Shown: positions 25,780 to 31,190 of the stretch, piece by piece
How positions within the stretch are numbered: position 1 is the stretch's first letter
How the letters are laid out: every line of letters begins with the position of its first letter
Source of the DNA: a virus
IMG/VR virus record: IMGVR_UViG_3300025828_000094
Location: 1 to 32,194 of that record
DNA length: 32,194 nt
Reading direction: 5' to 3' (one strand)
Translations under genes and position numbers: made by a program
Notes under the pieces: generated by a model
What the model was told of the DNA's origin: nothing
What the model saw: only the letters and a program-made list of their open reading frames with translations
The model's database searches: none

Positions 25780-25938
25780 CTATAAATTTTTAACACCTGG
25801 AAAGCTACCTGTCTGCTTTTCAGACAAAAGGGCTCTAACTTTTTTACCTAACTGCTGATCATTAGGTGTATCTTTTACTAACTTCAGAAGCTCCGGATAG
25901 GTGTAGTTCTCAAATCGTATGTAATCCATCTTACTCAT
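25780..25938 (-). CDS. Small hypothetical protein (52 aa)
   Basis: A short ORF filling the gap between the Cys-rich gene and the nuclease. It reads MSKMDYIRFENYTYPELLKL, then VKDTPNDQQLGKKVRALLSE, ending GSFPGVKNL before a TAG stop. The ATG at 25938 overlaps the upstream stop by 8 nt; a second in-frame ATG at 25929 would give 49 aa. Helix propensity and charge balance look coding, and without it there would be a rare 150-nt gap in a tightly packed operon. No family recognised. Confidence 0.6.
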   Translation of the reverse strand: MSKMDYIRFENYTYPELLKLVKDTPNDQQLGKKVRALLSEKQTGSFPGVKNL

Positions 25939-26251
25939 TGTCTTTTAATTTATCATTTAACATATCTTCTTGCTCTTCGGTCATCAATGCTTGCCACTTA
26001 CCCTTAGGACACTCGGATGATAAAGATCTAGTTTTAAATGCAAGACTGCATCCACAGTCTGAGCAACAAGGTTGCGTACCTGGTGCCGCACAATTCTTGC
26101 CAACTGTATCTAAAAACTCACACTGCTTGCATATAGCCCACCTTAAAGCGGCTTCAGCTTCAACATGCTCCTTCTTGAAGATGCTATTCTTAATTCCTTC
26201 TGCAATCTGACTAGTGTTCTTAAAAGCTCCTAAGAATTTTCTAAGATCCAT
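25931..26251 (-). CDS. Cys-rich zinc-binding-type protein (106 aa)
   Basis: Read from the ATG at 26251 (MDLRKFLGAF), the protein has IC-x2-C (C41, C44), C54, CC-x2-C-x-C (C62, C63, C66, C68) and C81. The core is RWAICKQCEFLD, then GTQPCCSDCGCSLAFKTRS and ECPKGKW. This spacing strongly suggests a zinc-binding fold and is a pattern I recall from conserved Bacteroidota phage genes. A longer reading from 26293 adds 14 basic residues but overlaps the upstream gene by 53 nt, so I prefer the short start (11-nt overlap). It lies between the HU/IHF-like gene and a 52-aa gene. The function could be nucleic-acid or protein binding. Confidence 0.7.
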   Translation of the reverse strand: MDLRKFLGAFKNTSQIAEGIKNSIFKKEHVEAEAALRWAICKQCEFLDTVGKNCAAPGTQPCCSDCGCSLAFKTRSLSSECPKGKWQALMTEEQEDMLNDKLKDNE

Positions 26252-26606
26252 TTTTCTTTTCTTTAAATTTCTTTTTTTCCTCCATTGTCTCATTCAACAT
26301 CCTAAGCGCCTCTTGCTGTTTCTCTAGTCTGTCATTCACAGCATGAGTCTTTTCCATCCCCTTGTACTCTGTCTTCTTCAGATTCCCTAGAATGCTTTTA
26401 TTTTTCTTAATCGCCTTTTCCAATTTATTCTTTTTCAAAGAAAATGTGCCAAGGTTCTCAACATAAACATTCACATGCACCAGATTAGACAGAGCTTTTC
26501 TTACCTGCGCATAGTAATATGATATAAAGTCATCAACTACGTCAGGGTGCACTCCCACTTGTTCTGCTATTCCATCTTTAAACTGTTTGTGCTTCTTCGG
26601 ATTCAC
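26241..26606 (-). CDS. HU/IHF-like DNA-binding protein (121 aa)
   Basis: Its layout is that of a phage-encoded HU/IHF relative: an N-terminal helical pair (KDGIAEQVGVHPDVVDDFIS, YYYAQVRKALSN), then a short beta region VHVNVYVENLGTFSLKKNKL in place of the usual R-x-GRNP-type arm, and a basic coiled C-terminus (LEKQQEALRMLNETMEEKKK). IHF subunit-like genes in this position are a known feature of crAss-like phages. It would bend or compact DNA, perhaps for packaging or transcription. The start is a GTG at 26606, because a TAG lies two codons upstream and no nearby ATG is in frame. It overlaps the upstream wHTH gene by 29 nt and ends with a TAG stop. Confidence 0.75.
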   Translation of the reverse strand: MNPKKHKQFKDGIAEQVGVHPDVVDDFISYYYAQVRKALSNLVHVNVYVENLGTFSLKKNKLEKAIKKNKSILGNLKKTEYKGMEKTHAVNDRLEKQQEALRMLNETMEEKKKFKEKKNGS

Positions 26607-26958
26607 TACCTAATACTTTTATATCTAACAACACAAGCCCCTTAGTCTGCACATTTATCTCTTTTAAGATGCTCACAGTCTTCTTATTCTTGCCTTTTTT
26701 AATCAATAAGCCCTTTTTGTTGACCTTATTGATAGCATTCCTTGCTGACTGCTCACTACCAAAGATACCCAGAGTAGTGATATCCTTACAAAACTGTGTA
26801 AGCTCAATACCTGGGTTCTTTGCTAGTTCACATAGCATGTTAAGATCAGTGTGACCTATGAGGATGTCTTTAAAGAAACAATAGGTGAGTATCTGATACT
26901 TGATAGTATCATCAATATTCACCTTTAACCTCTGGTCTACTTTGTTAACAATTGCCAT
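26578..26958 (-). CDS. Winged-helix-type conserved phage protein (126 aa)
   Basis: The N-terminal half is helical (IKYQILTYCFFKDILIGHTD, then LNMLCELAKNPGIELTQFCK). The middle has GSEQSARNAINKVNKKGLLI followed by KKGKNKKTVSI, a recognition helix plus basic wing of the winged-helix type. The last strands (QTKGLVLLDIKVLGSE) look like a small beta add-on. I recall this family as conserved in Bacteroidota phages with the HTDLN and IELT signatures. It probably binds DNA, as a late regulator or packaging-site protein. The gene starts 1 nt after the amidase stop and overlaps the HU/IHF-like gene. Confidence 0.65.
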   Translation of the reverse strand: MAIVNKVDQRLKVNIDDTIKYQILTYCFFKDILIGHTDLNMLCELAKNPGIELTQFCKDITTLGIFGSEQSARNAINKVNKKGLLIKKGKNKKTVSILKEINVQTKGLVLLDIKVLGSESEEAQTV

Positions 26959-26959
26959 T

Positions 26960-27892
26960 CTACAAACTCATTATCATATCTATAAGCCGTGGGTCTGGGT
27001 AGACATCCATTTTGTCTTTCCTCACATTAGTATGTGATAACAGCCCTCTCACCTTACCATAGTAAGCATCTTCTTGAAAATGAAAAGCTTTCTCCTTACC
27101 CTGCTTATGGATAAACTTCTGCAAGCCCTCTTTGACATCAATGTTATCACGCTGGGCTACATATTGAATAAGCTTCTCTGTTTCTTCAATCTGCTTATCA
27201 GAATATTTATGCCAGTATATCCGACGCTTAAATCCATTATCAAGCTGAATCACCTGTGATGGATGCGCCTTCTTACCAACATAACTGTTGAACTGATTAT
27301 CTAGATATCCAATAGAGCATATCTCTAGACCTACAGAGTATTTGTTCATATACCCAGATCCAGTCTTACCTAAATGATAAGCATATCCAGTTTCAGGAAA
27401 AGCTTGCACCAGAACCCCGTCATACTCATCATCACCAGTTCTATAGTTTTGTCCCCCCAGGACAAACTCTGTAGCAATACGCCCCCGGCTATCCCTGTTC
27501 CATTGATCAATAGTTCTGTAAGGATTGGGACCACCGGCAGTGTGGTGTAAAAAGAAATAATCATTATCTCTCTTTGCATTGGTTTCAATATACTCACCCC
27601 TGCCAAGGAAATATTTGTTTATCCTCTGGTTCCAATCCGTTACAAAGAACTGCTGTTCAAGATCTGTGTCTTCATCTATATCTGGAACGATGTTCTTGTT
27701 ATCAGTGATCAGTGCAGTCCACGTCTCACCGGCAACAATACCATCTGTCCTTAGATTCTTAGATAGCTGAAACTTGATAACCGCTGCCTGTGTACCGGCC
27801 CCAAAGATTCCATCAGACTTTATCTTCAGGATAGACTGTAGCTTAGCCACCTCTGGGCCTACGCTACCTTTCTTTAGTAGCTTATTGATCAC
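26960..27892 (-). CDS. N-acetylmuramoyl-L-alanine amidase with peptidoglycan-binding domain (310 aa)
   Basis: An endolysin-type protein. Residues 5-62 form a PG_binding_1 domain (KKGSVGPEVAKLQSILKIKS, DGIFGAGTQAAVIKFQ). Residues of about 85-300 form an Amidase_2 domain: FFLHHTAGG (H116/H117), AYHLG, SVGLEICSIG (E190), LLSHTNV (H287) and YPDPR (D300), giving the zinc site and general acid. It should cut the amide between MurNAc and the stem peptide for host lysis or for entry through the cell wall. No signal peptide or membrane anchor is visible. The start is GTG at 27892, overlapping the upstream gene by 11 nt. The wHTH gene follows after 1 nt. Confidence 0.85.
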   Translation of the reverse strand: MINKLLKKGSVGPEVAKLQSILKIKSDGIFGAGTQAAVIKFQLSKNLRTDGIVAGETWTALITDNKNIVPDIDEDTDLEQQFFVTDWNQRINKYFLGRGEYIETNAKRDNDYFFLHHTAGGPNPYRTIDQWNRDSRGRIATEFVLGGQNYRTGDDEYDGVLVQAFPETGYAYHLGKTGSGYMNKYSVGLEICSIGYLDNQFNSYVGKKAHPSQVIQLDNGFKRRIYWHKYSDKQIEETEKLIQYVAQRDNIDVKEGLQKFIHKQGKEKAFHFQEDAYYGKVRGLLSHTNVRKDKMDVYPDPRLIDMIMSL

Positions 27893-28175
27893 GCTTCAGA
27901 GTCCTTTGGGCTTTCGCCATTTCCTGTTCAAACTCCATACGAGCCTCGTCATTTGCTCCCTCCTCTTTTTCTTGAGCAGCATATGCCTGTGCCTGGAACA
28001 TCTGAGCTTGGAGTCTTTCAGCTCTAGCCTTCTCGATCTTGGTAAGAAGCTCTTCGTATTCTAACTGCACCTTAGCGTGTTTAGCGCTTTCCTTGTACCA
28101 CGCAGTAAGTTCTTCTCTACGCTTTTTCAGTTCTTCAGGAGACAGTTCCTTTTCGTTTTCAACGTCCTGTGACAT
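27882..28175 (-). CDS. Charged coiled-coil protein (97 aa)
   Basis: Almost entirely one charged helix: LSPEELKKRREELTAWYKES, EYEELLTKIEKARAERLQAQ, then MFQAQAYAAQEKEEG and FEQEMAKAQRTLKRDQ. Heptad-like spacing supports a coiled coil that may oligomerise. There is no signal peptide, membrane segment or catalytic motif. It overlaps the amidase start by 11 nt and follows a TTAAAACCAAAACAA leader. It may be a spanin-like or holin-regulating helper, but nothing in the sequence shows that; it could equally be a virion or DNA-binding accessory protein. Confidence 0.65.
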   Translation of the reverse strand: MSQDVENEKELSPEELKKRREELTAWYKESAKHAKVQLEYEELLTKIEKARAERLQAQMFQAQAYAAQEKEEGANDEARMEFEQEMAKAQRTLKRDQ

Positions 28176-28231
28176 TTGTTTTGGTTTTAAAGTTCACAAA
28201 CAAATATACACATTTCAGGTTTACCAACGTC

Positions 28232-28339
28232 TCATTTCAAAGGTCTCTTTGTTATACAGTAGATACAAGTTCTCAACAGCGATAATCCCAATGGTAATGG
28301 CTTACCACAATTATTACATGTGGGTTTGAATTCTTTCAT
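28232..28339 (-). CDS. Mini zinc-ribbon protein (35 aa)
   Basis: A 35-residue ORF starting MKEFKPTCNNCGKPLPLG and ending TCIYCITKRPLK, with C8-x2-C11 and C25-x2-C28. Two CxxC knuckles 14 residues apart are a textbook zinc-ribbon arrangement, unlikely to arise by chance in so short an ORF. It fills the gap between the coiled-coil gene and the 108-aa acidic gene, on the same strand. Many phages carry such minimal zinc ribbons as transcription or translation modulators, but the role here is unknown. The stop is TGA. Confidence 0.6.
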   Translation of the reverse strand: MKEFKPTCNNCGKPLPLGLSLLRTCIYCITKRPLK

Positions 28340-28369
28340 AAACCAAAGATAGAACTTCTAGGTAAAGGA

Positions 28370-28696
28370 TTATATTTCTATACCAATAGTCTCAGGGTAC
28401 ACCTCATGTAGCACCTTACGGAGCTCGATACATTTATCATAATCCTCCCGAGGCTCCTCACTATAATACTTAATCACCGCGATGATCACATCCTTATTAA
28501 ATCCTTCATTAGGATCATGCGCCAATACGATAGGAGAGCTCTTCCCGTCTATATCCTTCAGCAAATCCTCAAAATCCAAATCCTGGGTTATAAAGAGATA
28601 AGAAGTATAAAAAGCCTCATCAATGATCTCATCCTCTATAAGAGACTTATCCCCCTCAGGCAAGTTATCAAAATCATCCAACCAATCATCTCCCAT
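28370..28696 (-). CDS. Acidic hypothetical protein (108 aa)
   Basis: From the ATG at 28696 it reads MGDDWLDDFDNLPEGDKSLI, then EDEIIDEAFYTSYLF. It is strongly acidic in the first half and ends PETIGIEI. No known family is recognised. The longer reading to 28711 would use a TTG and would run into the promoter-like motif at 28701-28712, so the ATG is preferred. It is the first gene of the minus-strand block after the divergent gap. If the motif is a promoter its transcript would be leaderless or nearly so. Strong acidity suggests a DNA mimic or an inhibitor of a DNA-binding protein, but this is only a possibility. Confidence 0.65.
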   Translation of the reverse strand: MGDDWLDDFDNLPEGDKSLIEDEIIDEAFYTSYLFITQDLDFEDLLKDIDGKSSPIVLAHDPNEGFNKDVIIAVIKYYSEEPREDYDKCIELRKVLHEVYPETIGIEI

Positions 28697-28700
28697 ACAT

Positions 28701-28712
28701 ACAATATACAAA
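28701..28712 (-). promoter_or_regulatory. Promoter-like motif at the start of the minus-strand block
   Basis: The minus strand reads TTTGTATATTGT, one base off the other copies, with its end only 4 nt from the ATG at 28696. If it acts as a promoter the mRNA would be leaderless or nearly so. It is in the divergent gap between the two gene blocks. Confidence 0.45.
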
Positions 28713-28812
28713 GACTCCCGCTTAATTTAGTTTGTGCAGATAATAAAAAAAATTTTTGCCCAAAAAATTACTTGTGTGTTTGGCGTTGTGTGAGGGTCCT
28801 ACTATTCTGCTC

Positions 28813-28840
28813 CCCGGCTATTTTCCGGGCCTTGTGGCCC
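28813..28840 (+). promoter_or_regulatory. Two overlapping GC hairpins in the plus-strand leader
   Basis: CCCGG/CCGGG (28813-28829, 7-nt loop) and GGGCC/GGCCC (28827-28840, TTGT loop) share bases 28827-28829, so only one can form. They lie about 40-65 nt upstream of the ATG at 28878. They could be an attenuator or switch in the leader of the first plus-strand gene. No clear promoter is seen. Confidence 0.4.
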
Positions 28841-28877
28841 CCGTAGGCAAATGTTTAACTAAACCCAAATTAACTCC

Positions 28878-29222
28878 ATGTCAAAGCCTGTCGTTTATTT
28901 CCGTAAAGTCCGCATCAATGAATCAGCTGGCACAGCCACCATCATTGTTGCCGACCAGCCTAGCAGTCTCACCAAGCAAAAGCTTGCTGGACTTGCTGTG
29001 GCCACCCAAGACAACGCTGGTGCAACCATCGGTGTCTTGTCATTACGCGACCCTGAAACGGGTGGCGTAATGCGGGCTGACCACCAGGTCATTCAGCAGC
29101 TAAAAGCTAAGCTGAAGCCTGGCGACCCAATGCCCGGGTTTCGCATCACCGATAATCCTATCACAGATAGGGATACCGGTGAGGAAACCGGCCTGTTCTG
29201 GGTGGAAGCTGTAGCTTCCTAA
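28878..29222 (+). CDS. Hypothetical protein, first gene of the divergent plus-strand block (114 aa)
   Basis: It reads MSKPVVYFRKVRINESAGTA, then TIIVADQPSSLTKQKLAGLA and ends GEETGLFWVEAVAS. Compact beta-rich composition with a repeated V/I pattern suggests a small folded domain. It has more Ala, Gly and Pro than the minus-strand genes and uses more G/C-ending codons. The ATG follows a TTTAACTAAACCCAAATTAA leader that resembles leaders of later plus-strand genes. Downstream is a strong extended hairpin (29241-29292). No recognised family. Its place opposite the virion genes suggests an early or middle gene, which is an inference. Confidence 0.65.
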   Translation: MSKPVVYFRKVRINESAGTATIIVADQPSSLTKQKLAGLAVATQDNAGATIGVLSLRDPETGGVMRADHQVIQQLKAKLKPGDPMPGFRITDNPITDRDTGEETGLFWVEAVAS

Positions 29223-29366
29223 CCCAGACAGGGTCTACCGCTACCGTGTGCACCGCTCTCAAGGTGATAGTTGAGGAGCCGTGCACGGGTAGTCCGGTTT
29301 TTGTGAGCCAAACCAAGTATGGTTACGGCTTTGTAAAGAGTTTAACTTACCCCATATACATACCTC
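29223..29366 (+). other. Noncoding spacer with an extended 19-bp hairpin
   Basis: CTACC (29241-29245) pairs with GGTAG (29288-29292), GTGCAC (29248-29253) with GTGCAC (29281-29286), GCTC (29255-29258) with GAGC (29276-29279), and TCAA (29259-29262) with TTGA (29271-29274), about 19 bp in one interrupted stem. A second hairpin GGTTT/AAACC follows (29296-29314). A run of five T's after the first stem could make it a weak terminator for the 114-aa gene; otherwise it is a leader structure for the 45-aa gene. Confidence 0.45.
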
Positions 29367-29504
29367 ATGGCTCAAGACCAATTTATTTCCCAGACTTCTG
29401 CAGACAAACAAGGTTTCTATACCGTGACAATGCAGAAACCAGACGGTACAAGACATACCGTTAGAATGAATGTCTTTGGTGCAAACTGGAAACTGTTTGT
29501 GTAA
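29367..29504 (+). CDS. Small hypothetical protein (45 aa)
   Basis: It reads MAQDQFISQTSADKQGFYTV, then TMQKPDGTRHTVRMNVFGAN and ends WKLFV before a TAA. The alternation of hydrophobic and polar residues suggests a small beta sheet. The ATG follows a leader ending CATATACATACCTC, and the ORF lies between two hairpin-rich spacers like the other plus-strand genes. Another frame (29246-29464) is longer but reads like noise (many Cys, Pro and Arg, no leader). No family recognised; real but minor gene likely. Confidence 0.5.
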   Translation: MAQDQFISQTSADKQGFYTVTMQKPDGTRHTVRMNVFGANWKLFV

Positions 29505-29762
29505 ATTGACATAACCCCTAAGAAGCGTTGACCACACCTAAGAGAGCTTGGCATGTGCACCTTGTTGCCAAGCTTGCTCAGAAACGTAGTGTGTAGTGGA
29601 GGGGTTTCTTAAGCCTAACCACATATTGCTACGTCTTTGTAAGAAAACTATGCAATTTGTGTACGTAAGTGCTTGATTGTCAAGGTGTGACCAACACTAC
29701 CCACATTCACCCACTTTTTACCACTGTAAATACTAACCCAAGCGTAAACAATATATATCGCT
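29505..29762 (+). other. Noncoding spacer with strong hairpin
   Basis: 258 nt between two small ORFs. A 9-bp stem, AGCTTGGCA/TGCCAAGCT (29545-29553 with 29566-29574, 12-nt loop), stands out. It is flanked by AACCCC (upstream) and GGGGTT (downstream) that could close a larger domain. The distal part is C/A-rich and ends in the ACTAACCCAAG leader of the next gene. It may be a 5' UTR element or a small RNA. No clear promoter was found. Confidence 0.4.
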
Positions 29763-30008
29763 ATGCCTGTACTAACCCCAGAGAAAAACCTTCTGATGCA
29801 TAAGCATTCTTTTGTTAACTGTCATCAGCTTGACAGGAGACACTCTCTAGCTCAGAGGATTAGTAGTATGTCTATTGCTATTGTGTTCTGTGATGGTTCC
29901 CGTGAACCGCAAGAGTATGTTGAAGCATGTAAGAAGTACAACATTCCCTGTTGGACTGGATTCTATCAGGAGATGCATGATGCTTTTAATGCTATGGAGG
30001 AGATTTAA
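29763..30008 (+). CDS. Small hypothetical protein ending inside a terminator loop (81 aa)
   Basis: It starts MPVLTPEKNLLMHKHSFVNC, continues MSIAIVFCDGSREPQEYVEA and ends YQEMHDAFNAMEEI. The second half looks like a small alpha/beta unit (SIAIVFCDGS, then YVEACKKYNIPCWTGF). The start sits after an ACTAACCCAAG leader also found, as ACTAACCAAG, before the next gene. An internal Met before SIAIVF could also be used. The last codons form the left arm of a strong intrinsic terminator (29996-30028) with the TAA stop in its loop, so expression is a discrete single-gene message. No family recognised. Confidence 0.6.
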   Translation: MPVLTPEKNLLMHKHSFVNCHQLDRRHSLAQRISSMSIAIVFCDGSREPQEYVEACKKYNIPCWTGFYQEMHDAFNAMEEI

Positions 30009-30028
30009 TGTCTCCTCCAGTTTTTTTT
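29996..30028 (+). terminator. Intrinsic terminator overlapping the 81-aa gene's stop
   Basis: GGAGGAGA (29996-30003) pairs perfectly with TCTCCTCC (30011-30018), followed after AG by eight T's (30021-30028). The TAA stop of the upstream ORF (30006-30008) is in the 7-nt loop. It is a classical rho-independent terminator on the plus strand. Confidence 0.85.
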
Positions 30029-30066
30029 CTGTAGTTAGAACTAACCAAGTATAAATACCAAGCCCT

Positions 30067-30375
30067 ATGCCTGAGACTACCTCTTACATTGCTGATTACT
30101 TTGTCCATGACAATGGTCTTATCTCTTATATCTCTGTTATGGAGGAAGGAGACAATACAATTGATTGCCGGATGGAGTGCGTTGAAGGTTCTGCTATTAT
30201 GTTGGATCAGATCCAGGAGTGTATGAAGGCTGATGTTCCTGAAGCTGAGCCTTCCAAAACTTTCAGAGGTCTTGTTCATACTTACAAATGCTATAACCGT
30301 TTGTTTGTTGATCCCAGAGTGTGTCCTCTTTGTAATGAAGAGCTTCAAGATACGTGTAGCCTGATTAGCTACTAG
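30067..30375 (+). CDS. Hypothetical protein with C-terminal CxxC motif (102 aa)
   Basis: It reads MPETTSYIADYFVHDNGLIS, then a beta-rich middle (CRMECVEGSAIMLDQIQECM) and a C-terminal CPLC-type knuckle within KCYNRLFVDPRVCPLCNEEL. CPLC plus nearby Cys residues could bind zinc. The ATG is preceded by ACTAACCAAGTATAAATA, about 38 nt after the T-run of the previous terminator, so a separate promoter is probable. The following 164 nt are a hairpin-rich spacer. No known family is recognised. Confidence 0.6.
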   Translation: MPETTSYIADYFVHDNGLISYISVMEEGDNTIDCRMECVEGSAIMLDQIQECMKADVPEAEPSKTFRGLVHTYKCYNRLFVDPRVCPLCNEELQDTCSLISY

Positions 30376-30539
30376 TCCGTGGCCCACGTGGATGAAGGGA
30401 ATGAGTGGTGATTCACTCTAACGGGGAAAAGCGTGGGAGAGAGACCCACGTGTAACTACTGACGGGTAGTTATCTATTAAGTTAGCTTTCAATCAAACTC
30501 CAGCCGTGCGGCTAGTCTTATAATCGTGGACGCACGGTT
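30376..30539 (+). promoter_or_regulatory. Hairpin-rich leader before the 43-aa gene, with alternative stems
   Basis: 164 nt without an ORF. Stems: GAGTG/CACTG-type arm (GAGTG 30403-30407 with CACTC 30414-30418), CGTGGG/CCCACG (30432-30450) and TAACTAC/GTAGTTA (30453-30472). Then comes AGCC-GUGC-GGCU (30502-30513), which competes with a 7-bp stem CCGTGCG/CGCACGG (30504-30510 with 30531-30537). The competing stem ends 2 nt before the ATG, so switching between the two could control translation. Confidence 0.5.
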
Positions 30540-30671
30540 ATGAGCATCTCTACCGCTATGAAAAAGATTCGTGACACCCAGAAGCAACGTGCAGAGATGC
30601 AACAGCTTCGCAGACTGACACGCACTCGTGTCAAGCCTAACAAGAAGAAGGATTGGGCACCTTCAGAGTAA
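30540..30671 (+). CDS. Small basic hypothetical protein (43 aa)
   Basis: The product is MSISTAMKKIRDTQKQRAEM followed by QQLRRLTRTRVKPNKKKDWA and PSE. It is highly basic and helical, and could bind nucleic acid. Its ATG starts only 2 nt after a 7-bp stem arm (CGCACGG), so the leader RNA probably controls access. Another reading frame overlaps this region but uses a weak context. The ORF ends 22 nt before the ATG of the 91-aa gene. No family recognised. Confidence 0.5.
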   Translation: MSISTAMKKIRDTQKQRAEMQQLRRLTRTRVKPNKKKDWAPSE

Positions 30672-30693
30672 TAACCTAAAGCTGGCGAGCAAG

Positions 30694-30969
30694 ATGTACG
30701 CAATGGAAATGACAGTAGAGTTTATTAAGACTGTTGACATGCACAGCAAAGCTAACCAGGCTTTGTACAAAACTGATGATAAGGACTATCCTTTCATTGT
30801 TGTTAGTGGTATTAACAACCAACACGCTCATGAGGTAATGGCATTTCCTGCTGATGCAGAAGGTGAGGTTACAAGTTGGGGTGAGATTGCTTGTGTCAGA
30901 TACACTACAAGTCATGAGGACTTCTTTGGTGAGCTTGGTTGGCAACAAACTAAAACCGAAGACCAATGA
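30694..30969 (+). CDS. Hypothetical protein (91 aa)
   Basis: I use the ATG at 30694 (MYAMEMTVEFIKTVDMHSKA). A longer frame upstream to 30628 would overlap the basic ORF and adds a composition unlike the rest. The product continues NQALYKTDDKDYPFIVVSGI, NNQHAHEVMAFPADAEGEVT and ends with WGEIACVRYTTSHEDFFGEL followed by GWQQTKTEDQ, a compact alpha/beta composition. Its TGA overlaps the ATG of the membrane protein (ATGA, 30966-30969), so the two are translationally coupled. No family recognised. Confidence 0.65.
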   Translation: MYAMEMTVEFIKTVDMHSKANQALYKTDDKDYPFIVVSGINNQHAHEVMAFPADAEGEVTSWGEIACVRYTTSHEDFFGELGWQQTKTEDQ

Positions 30970-31190
30970 GAAATCCTGTGACCAAAAGAATCATGCGTGG
31001 TATACTGACGTGGTTTGCTGTAACAACGCTACCACTAATAACCATCAGCATGGTATGGTGTGCCACTCTTGGTGCATTTGACTTCTTTGCCTGTATGCAT
31101 TCCGGTGCTGTAATGTTCTTTACTGCAATGTTCTCTGTTGCCGGAATACTTGTTGCAATAGGTATTGATGAAGAACTCAATCCTTTTTGA
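30966..31190 (+). CDS. Small two-pass membrane protein (74 aa)
   Basis: Two hydrophobic segments are visible: ILTWFAVTTLPLITISMVWC (about residues 13-32) and MFFTAMFSVAGILVAIGI (about 50-67), joined by a loop with Cys and His. The N-terminus is basic (MRNPVTKRIMRG) and the C-terminus acidic (DEELNPF), so an N-in, C-in hairpin is likely. Small two-helix proteins in phages can be holins, superinfection-exclusion factors or membrane anchors; none can be chosen here. Lysis would be unusual this far from the amidase gene and on the other strand. It is coupled to the upstream 91-aa gene. Confidence 0.6.
   Translation: MRNPVTKRIMRGILTWFAVTTLPLITISMVWCATLGAFDFFACMHSGAVMFFTAMFSVAGILVAIGIDEELNPF

Noticed and set aside
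28736-28877. Integration attachment site in the divergent gap
   Set aside because: No tRNA remnant, direct repeat pair or integrase gene is visible in the window.
29246-29464. 72-codon plus-strand ORF overlapping the 45-aa gene
   Set aside because: Composition is noise-like (scattered Cys, Pro and Arg), it runs through an extended hairpin, and it has no leader motif. The 45-aa frame starting at 29367 reads better.
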